Source: Lichenicola sp964247735
GTDB taxonomy: Bacteria; Pseudomonadota; Alphaproteobacteria; Acetobacterales; Acetobacteraceae
Reading direction: 5' to 3'
NCBI GenBank assembly: GCA_964247735.1
Contig: CAXTVS010000010.1
Coordinates: forward strand, 1 to 64,000
DNA length: 64,000 bases
The translations under genes and the position numbers were made by a program. This document shows positions 48,937-58,070 of this stretch, piece by piece (within the stretch, counting starts at the first letter, position 1; every line of letters begins with the position of its first letter). Under the pieces are notes generated by a model. That model did no database searches. It had not been told where the DNA came from and was given only the letters and a program-made list of their open reading frames with translations.

Positions 48937-51237
48937 TCACGGAACGTGCTTGCCGGGTCCCCGGAGGCGCCGGTCGGGCCGACGCGCCGACGCGGCCGGC
49001 GCGTCGCCGCTGCCGATCGCGAACAGCAGCCCGCCGGTCAGCGGCGCCGCCTCGACCAGCCGCACCGCCACGGTCTGCGCCAGGCGATACGCCGCGCCGC
49101 TTCGTCTGCCGATCAGCGCCTGTGCCGCTTCGTCGTGCATCCAGAATTCATCGGCCCCGGTGGGGGCGGAAAGGGAGCTGAGGGAGGAGATCGGCACCAG
49201 CCCGCTGGCACCGGTTTCCGTCAATGTGACGAAAAGCCCGAACCGGGTCACGCCGGAAATGCGCGCGGAGAAGGTGGCGCCGATTTTGTCCGCCATGTGT
49301 GCAGCAATGTAACGCTCGACCGCCTCGCGCTCGGCCAGTGCCGCCCGCCGCTCGGTGGCGGTGACGTGCGCGCCGGTGTCGACGAAGCCGGCGCCGTCCT
49401 CCGGCCGGAGCCCGTCGCTGCCGAGCCTGAGGCCGCCGATCAGCGCCCGGTGCACCAGCAGGTCGGCATAGCGCCGGATCGGGCTGGTGAAGTGGGCGTA
49501 CTGCGGCAGCGCCAGGCCGAAGTGGCCGAGGTTGTCCGGGCCGTACTCGGCCTGGGACTGGCTGCGCAGCACCATCTCGTTGACCAGCGGCGCCTGCTCG
49601 GTGCCGGCGACCCGGGTCAGCACCGCGTCCAGGTCGGCCGGACGTATCTCGCCGGCCGGCTTCAGCGGGATGTCGAGCGTGGCGAGGAACGCGCGCAGCG
49701 CGTCCAGCTTCTCCGGCGACGGCGGCGCGTGCACCCGGAACATGCAGGGCTGGTGCAGCCGTTCCAGCTCCTGCGCCGCGGCCACGTTGGCCAGCACCAT
49801 GAACTCCTCGATCAGCCGGTGGCTGTCCAGGCGCGGCCGCGGCACGATCGCGGCGACACGTCCGGCCTCCAGCACCACCTTGCGCTCCGGCAGGTCGAGG
49901 TCGAGCGTGCCGCGTCGGGTGCGCGCGTCCAGCAGTGCCCGGAACGCGCCGTACAGGCTGTCCAGCAGCCCGTCTGGCAGGGCGACCGCGTCACCGTCAT
50001 GCGCCGCCTGCACCTGCTCGTAGGTGAGGCGGGCGGCGCTGCGCATCAGGCCGCGGCCGAACCGGTGCGCGTGCTTGGCGCCGTCCGCACCGATCCGCAT
50101 CTCGACGAACAGGCAGCCGCGCGGCTCCCCGGGCTTGAGCGAGCACCAGCCGTTGGACAAGGCCTCGGGCAGCATCGGCACCACCCGGTCGGGGAAGTAC
50201 ACCGAGTTGCCGCGCAGCCGGGCTTCCCGATCGAGGGCCGAGCCGGCGCGGACGTAGTGCGACACGTCGGCGATGGCGACCATGAGCCGGTAGCCGCCCG
50301 GGTTGCCGGGATCCGTGTCGGCTTCCGCGAACACGGCATCGTCGAAGTCGCGCGCGTCCTCGCCGTCGATCGTCACCAGCGGCACGGCGCGCAGGTCGGT
50401 GCGCCCGGACAGGTCCACCCCGGCCGCCGCCTCGGCCTGCTCGATCGCCTCGTCCGGGAAGTGCTGCGGGATGTCGTGCGTGAGGAGGCAGATCAGGCTC
50501 ACCGAGCGCGCGTCGCCCATGCGGCCCAGCCGCTCGACGATCCGCACCGGCTTGAGCCCCAGCCCCATCTGCGGCAGCGGCTCGGCCAGCACGATCTCGT
50601 CCGGCTCCGCGTCCCCGGCCTCCCCGACCGGCACGCTCCACTCCGCCTTGACCCGCCGGTCGGTGGGCACCACCCGGCCGGCCTCGGCCGTGTGGCCGCG
50701 CCGGACCGGCGCATCGTCCGGGGGCAGCGGGCGATACAGCCCGAGCACGCGGCCGGGCCTGGCATCCAGCCGGCGGATCGTGCGGCCCTCGTACCGGCCC
50801 TGGCCGATCGGCTTCAGCCGCGCCAGCACCCGCTGTCCGGGCGCGAGTGCGGCGCGTCCGCGCAGCTCGGGATGCATGACGATGAAGGGCGGCGGCCCGG
50901 CGCCGTCCCAGCCGACCGGCCTCGCCAGCGCGTCGCCGTCGTTGTCGATGCCGGTCACCTGCACCACGGCCTCCTCCGGCAGGCGGCCGGCAACGGCGAA
51001 GCGGCGGGCGCCGGCCGGAACCAGCTCGCCCTCGCGTTCCAGCGTCTTCAGCAGGTCCCGCAGCGCCACGCGATGCTCCGGCCCGAGTCCGAACGCCCGC
51101 GCCACCTCGCGCTTGCCGACGCGGCCGCTCGACTCCGACACGAAGCGCCGGATCGCCTCGCGCGACGGGAACGTGCCGCTGCCGCTCCGTTCGGTGCCGT
51201 CCGCGACCGGCGTGTCCGCCGGCGGCCGCTTCGGCAT
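48937..51237 (-). CDS. rnr: Ribonuclease R
   Basis: A 766-residue processive 3'-5' exoribonuclease of the RNase II family that degrades structured RNA. The catalytic acidic cluster is VTIDGEDARDFDDAVFAEAD near residues 285-305. VADVSHYV-type sequence (IADVSHYVRAGSALDREARLRGNSVYFPDRVVPMLPEALSNGWCSLKPG) is the family core, and ARYTHFTSPIRRYADL-like QYAHFTSPIRRYADLLVHR follows. A C-terminal S1 domain (IGATFSARISGVTRFGLFVTL) is present; the N-terminal winged-helix lead (FPSREAIRRFVSE...GKREVARAFG) matches Rnr and not Rnb. Its ATG overlaps the topA stop (ATGA). Confidence 0.95.
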   Translation of the reverse strand: MPKRPPADTPVADGTERSGSGTFPSREAIRRFVSESSGRVGKREVARAFGLGPEHRVALRDLLKTLEREGELVPAGARRFAVAGRLPEEAVVQVTGIDNDGDALARPVGWDGAGPPPFIVMHPELRGRAALAPGQRVLARLKPIGQGRYEGRTIRRLDARPGRVLGLYRPLPPDDAPVRRGHTAEAGRVVPTDRRVKAEWSVPVGEAGDAEPDEIVLAEPLPQMGLGLKPVRIVERLGRMGDARSVSLICLLTHDIPQHFPDEAIEQAEAAAGVDLSGRTDLRAVPLVTIDGEDARDFDDAVFAEADTDPGNPGGYRLMVAIADVSHYVRAGSALDREARLRGNSVYFPDRVVPMLPEALSNGWCSLKPGEPRGCLFVEMRIGADGAKHAHRFGRGLMRSAARLTYEQVQAAHDGDAVALPDGLLDSLYGAFRALLDARTRRGTLDLDLPERKVVLEAGRVAAIVPRPRLDSHRLIEEFMVLANVAAAQELERLHQPCMFRVHAPPSPEKLDALRAFLATLDIPLKPAGEIRPADLDAVLTRVAGTEQAPLVNEMVLRSQSQAEYGPDNLGHFGLALPQYAHFTSPIRRYADLLVHRALIGGLRLGSDGLRPEDGAGFVDTGAHVTATERRAALAEREAVERYIAAHMADKIGATFSARISGVTRFGLFVTLTETGASGLVPISSLSSLSAPTGADEFWMHDEAAQALIGRRSGAAYRLAQTVAVRLVEAAPLTGGLLFAIGSGDAPAASARRPDRRLRGPGKHVP

Positions 51238-53978
51238 CAGGCGCGGATCTTGGACGCGGTTCTGCCGGACCCGGCCGCGGCCACCTTCGGCGGCGGCTTG
51301 ACCGGCTTCTTCGCCGCCTTGCCGGAAGCGGGCTTGGCCGCGACCTTCGGTGCCCCGCGCGCCGGCGGCTTCGGCGCCTCGGCGACGGCGGGAGCCGCCT
51401 TCCGTGCCGGCTTCGCCTTGGCCGCAGCGCCCTTCTTGCCGCGCGGCTTGAGCGGCTTGCCGCGTTCCGCCAGCAGCGGCACCGCCTCGTCGAGGGTGAA
51501 CTCCTCCATGGTGCGGTCGCGCGGCAGGTTGGCGACGGTCTGCCCGTGCTGCACGTACGGTCCGAACCGGCCCTTGCGCACCAGCACCGGCTCGCGGTCC
51601 TTCGGGTGGTCGCCCAGGGTGCGCACCGAGGCCAGCTTCTTGCCCAGCACGTCCACCGCCCGGTTCATGCCGACCTCGAGGATGTCGTCGTCCTTCTCCA
51701 GCGAGGCGAAGATGGCGCCCATCTTCACGTACGGCCCGAACCGGCCGATCCCGGCCTCGATCGGCTCGCCCAGCTCCGGATGCAGCCCGACCAGGCGCGG
51801 CAGCGACAGCAGCCCCACCGCCTGCTCCAGGGTGACGGTGTCGCCCTCGAAGCCCTTGGGCAGGGTGGCGCGCCTGGGCTTGGCCTTCTTGTCGTTCGGG
51901 TCCGGCTCGCCCTGCTGGACGTAGAGCCCCCACGGGCCGCGCTTGACGAAAACGTCCTCGCCGGTTTCCGGATGGGCGCCGAGCGTCCGCACCCCGTCCT
52001 TGAGGGTCTCGCCGCCGTCGCCCTCCTTGGCATCGATCACCAGCCTCCGGGTGAACTGGCACGCCGGATAGTTCGAGCAGCCGATGAACGAGCCGTAGCG
52101 GCCGAGCTTGAGCCCGAGCCGTCCGGTGCCGCACGCGGTGCAGGTGCGCGGATCGCCGCCGTCGGCGCGGGCGGGAAAGAAGTGCGGCCCCAGATCGGCG
52201 TCCAGCGCGTCGATCACGTCGGAGATCTTGAGGTCCCTGGTCTGCGCCACCGCGTGCGAGAACGCTTCCCAGAACTTCGCCATCACCGCGCGCCAATCGG
52301 CCCGGCCGTCGGAAATGTCGTCGAGCTGCTCTTCCAGCCCGGCGGTGAACTGCGGGTCGACGTAGCGCTCGAAGAACGAGACCAGGAAGGCCGTCACCAG
52401 CCGGCCGCGATCCTCGGGAATGAAGCGCCGGTTCTCCAGCCGCACGTAGTCGCGGTCGCGCAGCACGCTCAGGATCGAGGCGTAGGTGGACGGCCGGCCG
52501 ATGCCGATCTCCTCCATCTTCTTGACCAGGCTCGCTTCGGAGTACCGCGGCGGCGGCTGGGTGAAGTGCTGGTCGGCTGCCACCGCGCCGCGCTTCAGCG
52601 GGTCCGCCTCGCGCATCGGCGGCAGCATCCGGCCGTCCTCGTCCTCCGCCCCCTTCGGGTCGGCGTCGTCCCGCCCCTCGGCATACAGCTTGAGGTAGCC
52701 GTCGAAGGCAACGATGGAGCCGTTGGCGCGCAGCCTGGCCCGGCCGGCCGGCTCGGCGATCTCCACCACCACCTGGTCCAGCTCGGCCGACTGCATCTGG
52801 CTGGCCACCGCACGCTTCCAGATCAGCTCGTAGAGCCGGCGCTGCTCGTCGCCGAGGTAGCGGCCCATCTGCTGCGGCGTGCGCGCGACGTCGGTCGGAC
52901 GCACCGCCTCGTGCGCCTCCTGGGCGTTCTTGGCCTTGGTCGAGTACTCGCGGGCGATGCCCGGCAGGTAGTCGCGGCCGAAGGCGTCGCCGATGTGGCC
53001 TCGGATCGCCTCCACCGCTTCCCGCGCCATCTGCACGCCGTCGGTGCGCATGTAGGTGATCAGGCCGACCGTCTCGCCCCCTCCTTGTCCATCGGGCAGC
53101 TCGATCCCCTCGTAGAGCTGCTGCGCCGCCCGCATGGTCGCCTGCGCGCCGAGGCCCAGCTTGCGCGAGGCTTCCTGCTGCAGGGTGGAGGTGGTGAACG
53201 GCGCCGGCGGGTTGCGCTTGACCTTGCGCCGCTCCACCGAGCCGACCGAGAACTGCCCGGCTTCCACCGCCGCCTTGGCGGCAAGCGCCCGCGCCTCGTC
53301 GCCCAGGTCGAACTGGTCGAGCTTCTTCCCGTCCAGATGGGTCAGCCGGGCGGCAAAAGGTGCCCCTGCCGGCGTGGTCATCTGCGCCTGCACCGACCAG
53401 TACTCGCGCGGCCGGAACACCTCGATCTCGGCTTCGCGCTCGCAGATCAGCCTGAGCGCCACAGACTGCACCCGGCCGGCCGAGCGGCTGCCGGGCAGCT
53501 TGCGCCACAGCACCGGCGACAGGGTGAAGCCGACCAGGTAGTCCAGCGCCCGCCGGGCCAGGTAGGCCTCGATCAGCGGCATGTCGAGGTCGCGCGGCGC
53601 CTTCATCGCCGTCCGGATCGCGTTCTTGGTGATCTCGTTGAAGGTGACCCGCTGAACGTCCACGCCGCGCAGCAGGTGCTTCTCCTCCAGCATGGCGCGG
53701 ACGTGCCAGGAGATCGCCTCGCCCTCGCGGTCGGGGTCGGTGGCGAGGTAGAGCGTCTTGGCGCCCTTCAGCGCCTTGGCGATGGCCGCGATCTGGCGGT
53801 TGCCGCGCTCGTCGGCTTCCCAGTCCATCGCGAAGTCCTGTTCCGGACGGACGCTGCCGTCCTTGGGCGGCAGGTCCCGGACATGGCCGAACGAGGCCAG
53901 CACGGTGAAGCCGTCGCCCAGGTACTTGTTGATCGTCTTCGCCTTGGCGGGCGACTCGACAACGACGACGTCGACCAT
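51237..53978 (-). CDS. topA: DNA topoisomerase I
   Basis: A 913-residue type IA topoisomerase that relaxes negative supercoils. The Toprim domain opens with VVVVESPAKAKTINKYLGD, and the active-site tyrosine is in GLITYMRTDGV near residue 308. One zinc-ribbon module (CTACGTGRLGLKLGRYGSFIGCSNYPACQF) lies near 612-640. It is followed by repeated accessory units such as GRFGPYVKMGAIFASL and GRFGPYVQHGQTVANL. The last 70 residues are a Lys/Ala/Pro-rich basic tail, probably nucleic-acid binding. ATG 53978 was chosen because MVDVVVVESPAK is the family start. dprA lies 46 bases upstream on the same strand; rnr overlaps its end. Confidence 0.96.
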   Translation of the reverse strand: MVDVVVVESPAKAKTINKYLGDGFTVLASFGHVRDLPPKDGSVRPEQDFAMDWEADERGNRQIAAIAKALKGAKTLYLATDPDREGEAISWHVRAMLEEKHLLRGVDVQRVTFNEITKNAIRTAMKAPRDLDMPLIEAYLARRALDYLVGFTLSPVLWRKLPGSRSAGRVQSVALRLICEREAEIEVFRPREYWSVQAQMTTPAGAPFAARLTHLDGKKLDQFDLGDEARALAAKAAVEAGQFSVGSVERRKVKRNPPAPFTTSTLQQEASRKLGLGAQATMRAAQQLYEGIELPDGQGGGETVGLITYMRTDGVQMAREAVEAIRGHIGDAFGRDYLPGIAREYSTKAKNAQEAHEAVRPTDVARTPQQMGRYLGDEQRRLYELIWKRAVASQMQSAELDQVVVEIAEPAGRARLRANGSIVAFDGYLKLYAEGRDDADPKGAEDEDGRMLPPMREADPLKRGAVAADQHFTQPPPRYSEASLVKKMEEIGIGRPSTYASILSVLRDRDYVRLENRRFIPEDRGRLVTAFLVSFFERYVDPQFTAGLEEQLDDISDGRADWRAVMAKFWEAFSHAVAQTRDLKISDVIDALDADLGPHFFPARADGGDPRTCTACGTGRLGLKLGRYGSFIGCSNYPACQFTRRLVIDAKEGDGGETLKDGVRTLGAHPETGEDVFVKRGPWGLYVQQGEPDPNDKKAKPRRATLPKGFEGDTVTLEQAVGLLSLPRLVGLHPELGEPIEAGIGRFGPYVKMGAIFASLEKDDDILEVGMNRAVDVLGKKLASVRTLGDHPKDREPVLVRKGRFGPYVQHGQTVANLPRDRTMEEFTLDEAVPLLAERGKPLKPRGKKGAAAKAKPARKAAPAVAEAPKPPARGAPKVAAKPASGKAAKKPVKPPPKVAAAGSGRTASKIRA

Positions 53979-54024
53979 GAATGCTCCGGGTCCGGTCGGG
54001 GGGCTGCAACCCCCGGCTGCGCCG

Positions 54025-55161
54025 TCAGCCCGGCCGGAACCGGTCCGCCAGCAGTCCGACGCGGTTCCCGGGGAGGGATTCCACACGTCCTGCGAGTTCC
54101 AGCTCGGTCAGCACCGCCAGCACGGCAGAGATCGAGAACTGGCAGCGGCGCACCAGATCGTCAACCGGCGTGGGGGTATGACTCAGCAGCCGGAGCAGCG
54201 CGTCCCGTACCGAGCCGAGCTGGTCCCAGCTCTCCGGCGCGTCCGCGCCCCAGCCCGAGGCCGGCTCCGCGAAGCCGGTCGGCCCCAGGTCCGGCGGCAG
54301 GTCCGGGAGGTGGCGCAGCACGTCGGCTGCGTTCTCGACCAGATGCGCCTCGCGCTTGCGCAGCAGGTCGTTGGAGCCGCGGCAGCGGGGGTCGAGCGGG
54401 CTGCCCGGCACCGCATACAGCTCCCGGCCGTAGTCCAGCGCCAGGCCCGCCGAGATCAGGCTGCCCGATTTCAGCGCCGCTTCCACCACCACGCAGCCGA
54501 GCGAAAGCCCGACGATGATGCGGTTGCGCCGGGGGAAGTGCCGCGACTGCGGCGCGGTGCCGAGCGGGGCTTCCGCCACCACGCAGCCCTGGGCGGCGAT
54601 GCGGTCCTGCAGCGCCGCGTGTTCCGGCGGGTAGGGCTTGTCGAGCCCGCCGGCAATCGCCGCTACGGTCGGGCCGACGTGCAGCGCCCCCACGTGCGCG
54701 GCCCCGTCGATGCCGCGGGCCAGGCCCGACACCACCACCAGCCCGCCGCCGCCAAGCTCGGCGGCCAGCGCCTCGGCGATGCGCAGGCCGGCCGCGGACG
54801 CGTTGCGCGCGCCGACGATCGCCACCGCGCGGCGGTGCAGGATCATCGGATCCCCCAGCACCGACAGCAGCGGCGGCGCGTCAGCGAGCTGGGCCAGCAG
54901 CGGCGGATAGTCCGGCTGTCCCAGCACCAGGAACCGGCCGCCGAGCCGGTGGAGCGCCTCGATCTCCGCCTCCGCCACGCCCTGGCTCGGAACCGACGGC
55001 GGCACGTCACGGCCGCCGGCGCGGGAGAGGCCGGGCAGGGCGTCGAGCGCCGCCTCCGGGTCGCCGCCGAAGCGCTGCATCAGGCGACGGAACCCCATCG
55101 GCCCGACCCCGTCGGTGCGGACCAGCCGCAGGATGGCGCCGAGCGGCATCCGCCCGCTCAT
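54025..55161 (-). CDS. dprA: DNA-processing protein DprA
   Basis: A 378-residue protein that loads RecA on incoming single-stranded DNA during transformation. The Rossmann-like core has VAIVGARNASAAGLRIAEALAAEL, VVSGLARGIDGAAHVGAL, PHFPRRNRIIVGLS-like RHFPRRNRIIVGLSLGCVVVEAALKSGSLISAGLALDYGRELYAVPGSP, and a C-terminal winged-helix segment (LGSVRDALLRLLSHTPTPVDDLVRRCQFSISAVLAVLTELELAGRVE). Its ATG overlaps the plsY stop (ATGA). comEC, the DNA-uptake channel, is encoded about 4.4 kb away, so a competence system is plausible. Confidence 0.94.
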   Translation of the reverse strand: MSGRMPLGAILRLVRTDGVGPMGFRRLMQRFGGDPEAALDALPGLSRAGGRDVPPSVPSQGVAEAEIEALHRLGGRFLVLGQPDYPPLLAQLADAPPLLSVLGDPMILHRRAVAIVGARNASAAGLRIAEALAAELGGGGLVVVSGLARGIDGAAHVGALHVGPTVAAIAGGLDKPYPPEHAALQDRIAAQGCVVAEAPLGTAPQSRHFPRRNRIIVGLSLGCVVVEAALKSGSLISAGLALDYGRELYAVPGSPLDPRCRGSNDLLRKREAHLVENAADVLRHLPDLPPDLGPTGFAEPASGWGADAPESWDQLGSVRDALLRLLSHTPTPVDDLVRRCQFSISAVLAVLTELELAGRVESLPGNRVGLLADRFRPG

Positions 55162-55796
55162 GCCGGACGCCCGCCGATGCGCGGCTCGGTGCCGGACAGC
55201 AGACGGGCGATGTTGGCGCGGTGCCGCGCCCACACGATCAGCGTGATGGCGAGTCCCGCCCACGGCACCGGCGCGCGAAGCATCCCGCCGCCCAGCGCCA
55301 GCAGCAGGGGCGCCGGCAGCGCGAACGCCGCCAGGGCACCGGCCGAGGAGATCCGGCTCAGCCGCGCCACCAGGAGCCAGACCAGGCAGCAGATCGCCCC
55401 CACGCGCCAGTCCAGCGCCAGCACCGCGCCCAGCCCGGTGGCGACCCCCTTGCCGCCGCGGCCACGCAGCCAGACCGGGAAGCAGTGCCCGAGCACGACG
55501 CAGACCGCCGCCACCGCCGCGGCGTCCGGCGCCAGCAGGAACAGGACGAGCTCGCACGACAGCACCGCGACCACGCCCTTCAGCCCATCGAGCAGCAGGG
55601 TGGCGGCGGCGAGGCCGCGACGGCCGGTGCGCAGCACGTTGGTGGCGCCGATGTTGCCCGAGCCGATCCGGCGTATGTCGCCGGCCCCGCCGAGGCGGGT
55701 CAGGATCAGCCCGAACGGGATGCTGCCAAGCAGGTAGGACAGCACCGCCGCCCCCGCCAGCAGCACCGTGCCGTCGCCCGACGCCGCGCCGCTCAT
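55158..55796 (-). CDS. plsY: Acyl-phosphate glycerol-3-phosphate acyltransferase
   Basis: A 212-residue inner-membrane enzyme with five hydrophobic helices that starts phosphatidic acid synthesis from acyl-phosphate and glycerol-3-phosphate. The conserved loops are SIPFGLILTRL, RRIGSGNIGATNVLRTG and VLGHCFPVWLRGRGGKGVATGLG. Between pyrC' and dprA on the minus strand; its stop overlaps the dprA start. Confidence 0.95.
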   Translation of the reverse strand: MSGAASGDGTVLLAGAAVLSYLLGSIPFGLILTRLGGAGDIRRIGSGNIGATNVLRTGRRGLAAATLLLDGLKGVVAVLSCELVLFLLAPDAAAVAAVCVVLGHCFPVWLRGRGGKGVATGLGAVLALDWRVGAICCLVWLLVARLSRISSAGALAAFALPAPLLLALGGGMLRAPVPWAGLAITLIVWARHRANIARLLSGTEPRIGGRPA

Positions 55797-55806
55797 GGAT
55801 CGTCCC

Positions 55807-57087
55807 TCATCCGAACACTCGCCGCCCGTTCTTCCAGGTGCCGAGCACGCGCCCTTCCAGCGCCCGGCCGTCGAACGGGGTGTTCTGCGCGTGGCCCGGC
55901 AGCTGCCCCGCGACCACCTTCCAGGCGCGCTCGGGATCGAACAGGCAGAGATCCGCCGGGGCCCCGACGGCGAGCCGTCCGGCGCCGCTGCCGAGCAGCC
56001 GGGCCGGCGCGGCGGTCAGCAGCTCCAGCGCCCGGAGCAGGCTCATGCTGCCGTCATGCACGCGCGCCAGCGTCACACCGAGCAGGGTGGCGAGCCCGAC
56101 GCCGCCGGCGCGCGCCTGCGCGAACGGCAGCCGCTTGTCGTCCGGGTCGCACGGTGCGTGGTCGGAGCCGACCGCGTCGACCGTGCCGTCGGCGAGCGCC
56201 GCACAGATCGCCATCCGGTCCGCCTCGGGCCGCAGCGGCGGCGACAGCTTGGCATAGGTGCGGAAGTCGCCGATCGCGGTCTCGTTCAGGTCGAAATAGG
56301 GCGGCGCCGTGTCGCAGGTGACGCGGATGCCGTCCGCCTTGGCGCGCGCCACCAGCGCCACGGTTTCCGCGGTGGACACGTGGGCCAAGTGCAGCGCGCC
56401 GCCGGTGAGCTGCGCCAGCCTGAGGTCGCGCGCCACCAGGATCGCCTCCGCCGCCGCCGGGATTCCCGGCAGGCCAAGCCGGGTCGCCAGCTCACCCTCG
56501 GTGGCGACGCCGCCGCGGGCCAGCGCCGGGTCCTCCGGATGCTGCACCACCATCGCCCCGAAGCCGCGCGCATAGGACAGCACCAGCCGCATCAGGCGGG
56601 CGTCGGCGATGGCGCGGGTGCCGTCGGTGAAGGCGACCGCGCCGGCCTCGCGCAGCAGCCCGAGCTCGGCCATCTCCTCGCCGCGGCAGCCGCGCGTGAC
56701 CGCGCCGTAGGGCAGGATCGTGAGCGACCCGGTCTCCTCGCCGCGCGCGCGCAGCAGCCTGACCAGCGCCGGGTCGTCGATCGCGGGCCTGTTGTTCGGC
56801 AGCGCCGCCACGGTGGTGACGCCACCGGCCGCCGCCGCTTCCGCCGCCTCGGCGATGGTTTCCCGGTATTCGTGCCCGGGCTCGCCCAGCGCCACCCGCA
56901 TGTCCACCAGCCCCGGGCACAGCACCGCACCCGCGCCGTCGATGACGGTCGCCCCGTCCGGCACCCCTTCGGCTGGCCCGTCCACGGCGGCGACCAGCCC
57001 GTCCCGCACCAGCAACCGGCCCGGACGATCCGACCCGGTCGCGGGGTCGATCAGCCGCACCCGGTCGAACAGCAGCGGCGCGGTCAT
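55807..57087 (-). CDS. Dihydroorotase-like protein with lost metal ligands (PyrC' type)
   Basis: A 426-residue amidohydrolase-fold protein of the dihydroorotase family, overlapping pyrB at its start. Family landmarks are CPGLVDMRVALGEPG, NNRPAIDDPALV, AVAFTDGTRAI, LHLAHVSTAETVAL and GSDHAPCDPDDKRLPFAQARAGGVGLATLLGV. The metal-binding HxH of active enzymes (DMHVHLREPG) is here Arg64-Val-Ala66, so the protein is very probably not a dihydroorotase. Such PyrC' proteins act as structural partners of aspartate carbamoyltransferase in several proteobacteria. An active PyrC must then be encoded elsewhere. The Asp of SDHAPCD and the His of AHVS remain, so some partial metal site could persist. Confidence 0.8.
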   Translation of the reverse strand: MTAPLLFDRVRLIDPATGSDRPGRLLVRDGLVAAVDGPAEGVPDGATVIDGAGAVLCPGLVDMRVALGEPGHEYRETIAEAAEAAAAGGVTTVAALPNNRPAIDDPALVRLLRARGEETGSLTILPYGAVTRGCRGEEMAELGLLREAGAVAFTDGTRAIADARLMRLVLSYARGFGAMVVQHPEDPALARGGVATEGELATRLGLPGIPAAAEAILVARDLRLAQLTGGALHLAHVSTAETVALVARAKADGIRVTCDTAPPYFDLNETAIGDFRTYAKLSPPLRPEADRMAICAALADGTVDAVGSDHAPCDPDDKRLPFAQARAGGVGLATLLGVTLARVHDGSMSLLRALELLTAAPARLLGSGAGRLAVGAPADLCLFDPERAWKVVAGQLPGHAQNTPFDGRALEGRVLGTWKNGRRVFG

Positions 57088-58070
57088 ACCATGTTCGCGC
57101 GCGACAGCCGGTCCAGCACCGCCATCCGCACCGCGACCCCCATCTCGACCTGCTCCTGGATCACGCTCTGCTCCGGATGGTCCGCCACCTGGCTGTCGAT
57201 CTCGACGCCGCGGTTCATCGGCCCCGGATGCATCACCAGCGCGCCGGGCTTGGCCCGGGCCAGCCGCGCGGTGTCGAGGCCGAAGAAGCGGAAATACTCC
57301 CGCTCGCTCGGCACCAGCCCGCCGCTCATGCGCTCGCGCTGCAGCCGGAGCATCATCACCACGTCCACGCCCTCCAGCGCCCGGTCCATGTCGTGGTGCA
57401 CGCTGACGCCGAGCCGCTCGACCTCCGCCGGCATCAGCGTCGGCGGCCCCACCACGCGCACCTGGCTGCCCATCGCGGTCAGCAGGTGGATGTTGGAGCG
57501 CGCCACCCGGGAATGCGCGACGTCGCCGCAGATCGCCACCGTCAGCCCTTCCAGCCGGCCGCAGCGCCTGCGGATGGTCAGCGCGTCCAGCAGCGCCTGG
57601 GTCGGATGCTCGTGGGTGCCGTCGCCGGCGTTGATCACCGAGGCGTCCACCTTCTGCGCCAGCAGCGCGGGAGCGCCCGATTGCGCATGCCGCACCACGA
57701 GGAGGTCGGTGCGCATCGCGTTCAGCGTGGCGGCGGTGTCGAGCAGCGTCTCGCCCTTGTTCACCGACGAGGTCGACACCGTCATGTTGATCACGTCCGC
57801 ACCCAGCCGCTTGCCGGCCAGCTCGAACGAGGTGCGGGTGCGCGTGCTGTCCTCGAAGAACAGGTTGATCAGGGTGCGCCCGCGCAGCAGGTCGCGCTGC
57901 GTCTTGCGGGAGCGGTTCAGCAGCACGTAGCTTTCGGCCAGGTCCAGGAACGGCTCGATCCGGGTGGGATGCATGCCCTGCAGCCCGAGCAGGTGCCGCC
58001 CGCCGCCATCGGCGAAGTAGCCGCCGCCGCGCGTGCGCGGCTCGGCCGGCGCTTCGCCCGCCCTAGCCAC
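57084..58070 (-). CDS. pyrB: Aspartate carbamoyltransferase catalytic subunit
   Basis: A 328-residue enzyme that makes carbamoyl-aspartate, the first committed pyrimidine step. The carbamoyl-phosphate motif is EDSTRTRTSFE near 73-82, then HPTQALLDALTI and AICGDVAHSRVARSN, with HPGPMNRGVEI near the C-terminus. It starts with GTG 58070 and overlaps the end of gltX by eight bases; its stop overlaps the pyrC' ATG. No regulatory PyrI is adjacent, which fits the PyrB-PyrC' dodecamer-type assembly. The first about 30 residues are an Arg/Gly-rich extension before the conserved LLGLQGM; GTG or internal ATG starts nearer the domain are possible. Confidence 0.94.
   Translation of the reverse strand: MARAGEAPAEPRTRGGGYFADGGGRHLLGLQGMHPTRIEPFLDLAESYVLLNRSRKTQRDLLRGRTLINLFFEDSTRTRTSFELAGKRLGADVINMTVSTSSVNKGETLLDTAATLNAMRTDLLVVRHAQSGAPALLAQKVDASVINAGDGTHEHPTQALLDALTIRRRCGRLEGLTVAICGDVAHSRVARSNIHLLTAMGSQVRVVGPPTLMPAEVERLGVSVHHDMDRALEGVDVVMMLRLQRERMSGGLVPSEREYFRFFGLDTARLARAKPGALVMHPGPMNRGVEIDSQVADHPEQSVIQEQVEMGVAVRMAVLDRLSRANMV

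Noticed and set aside
53978..54086. Upstream extension of topA (in-frame ATG 54086)
   Set aside because: Adds 36 residues unlike the family and lies within dprA. MVDVVVVESPAK is the conserved start.
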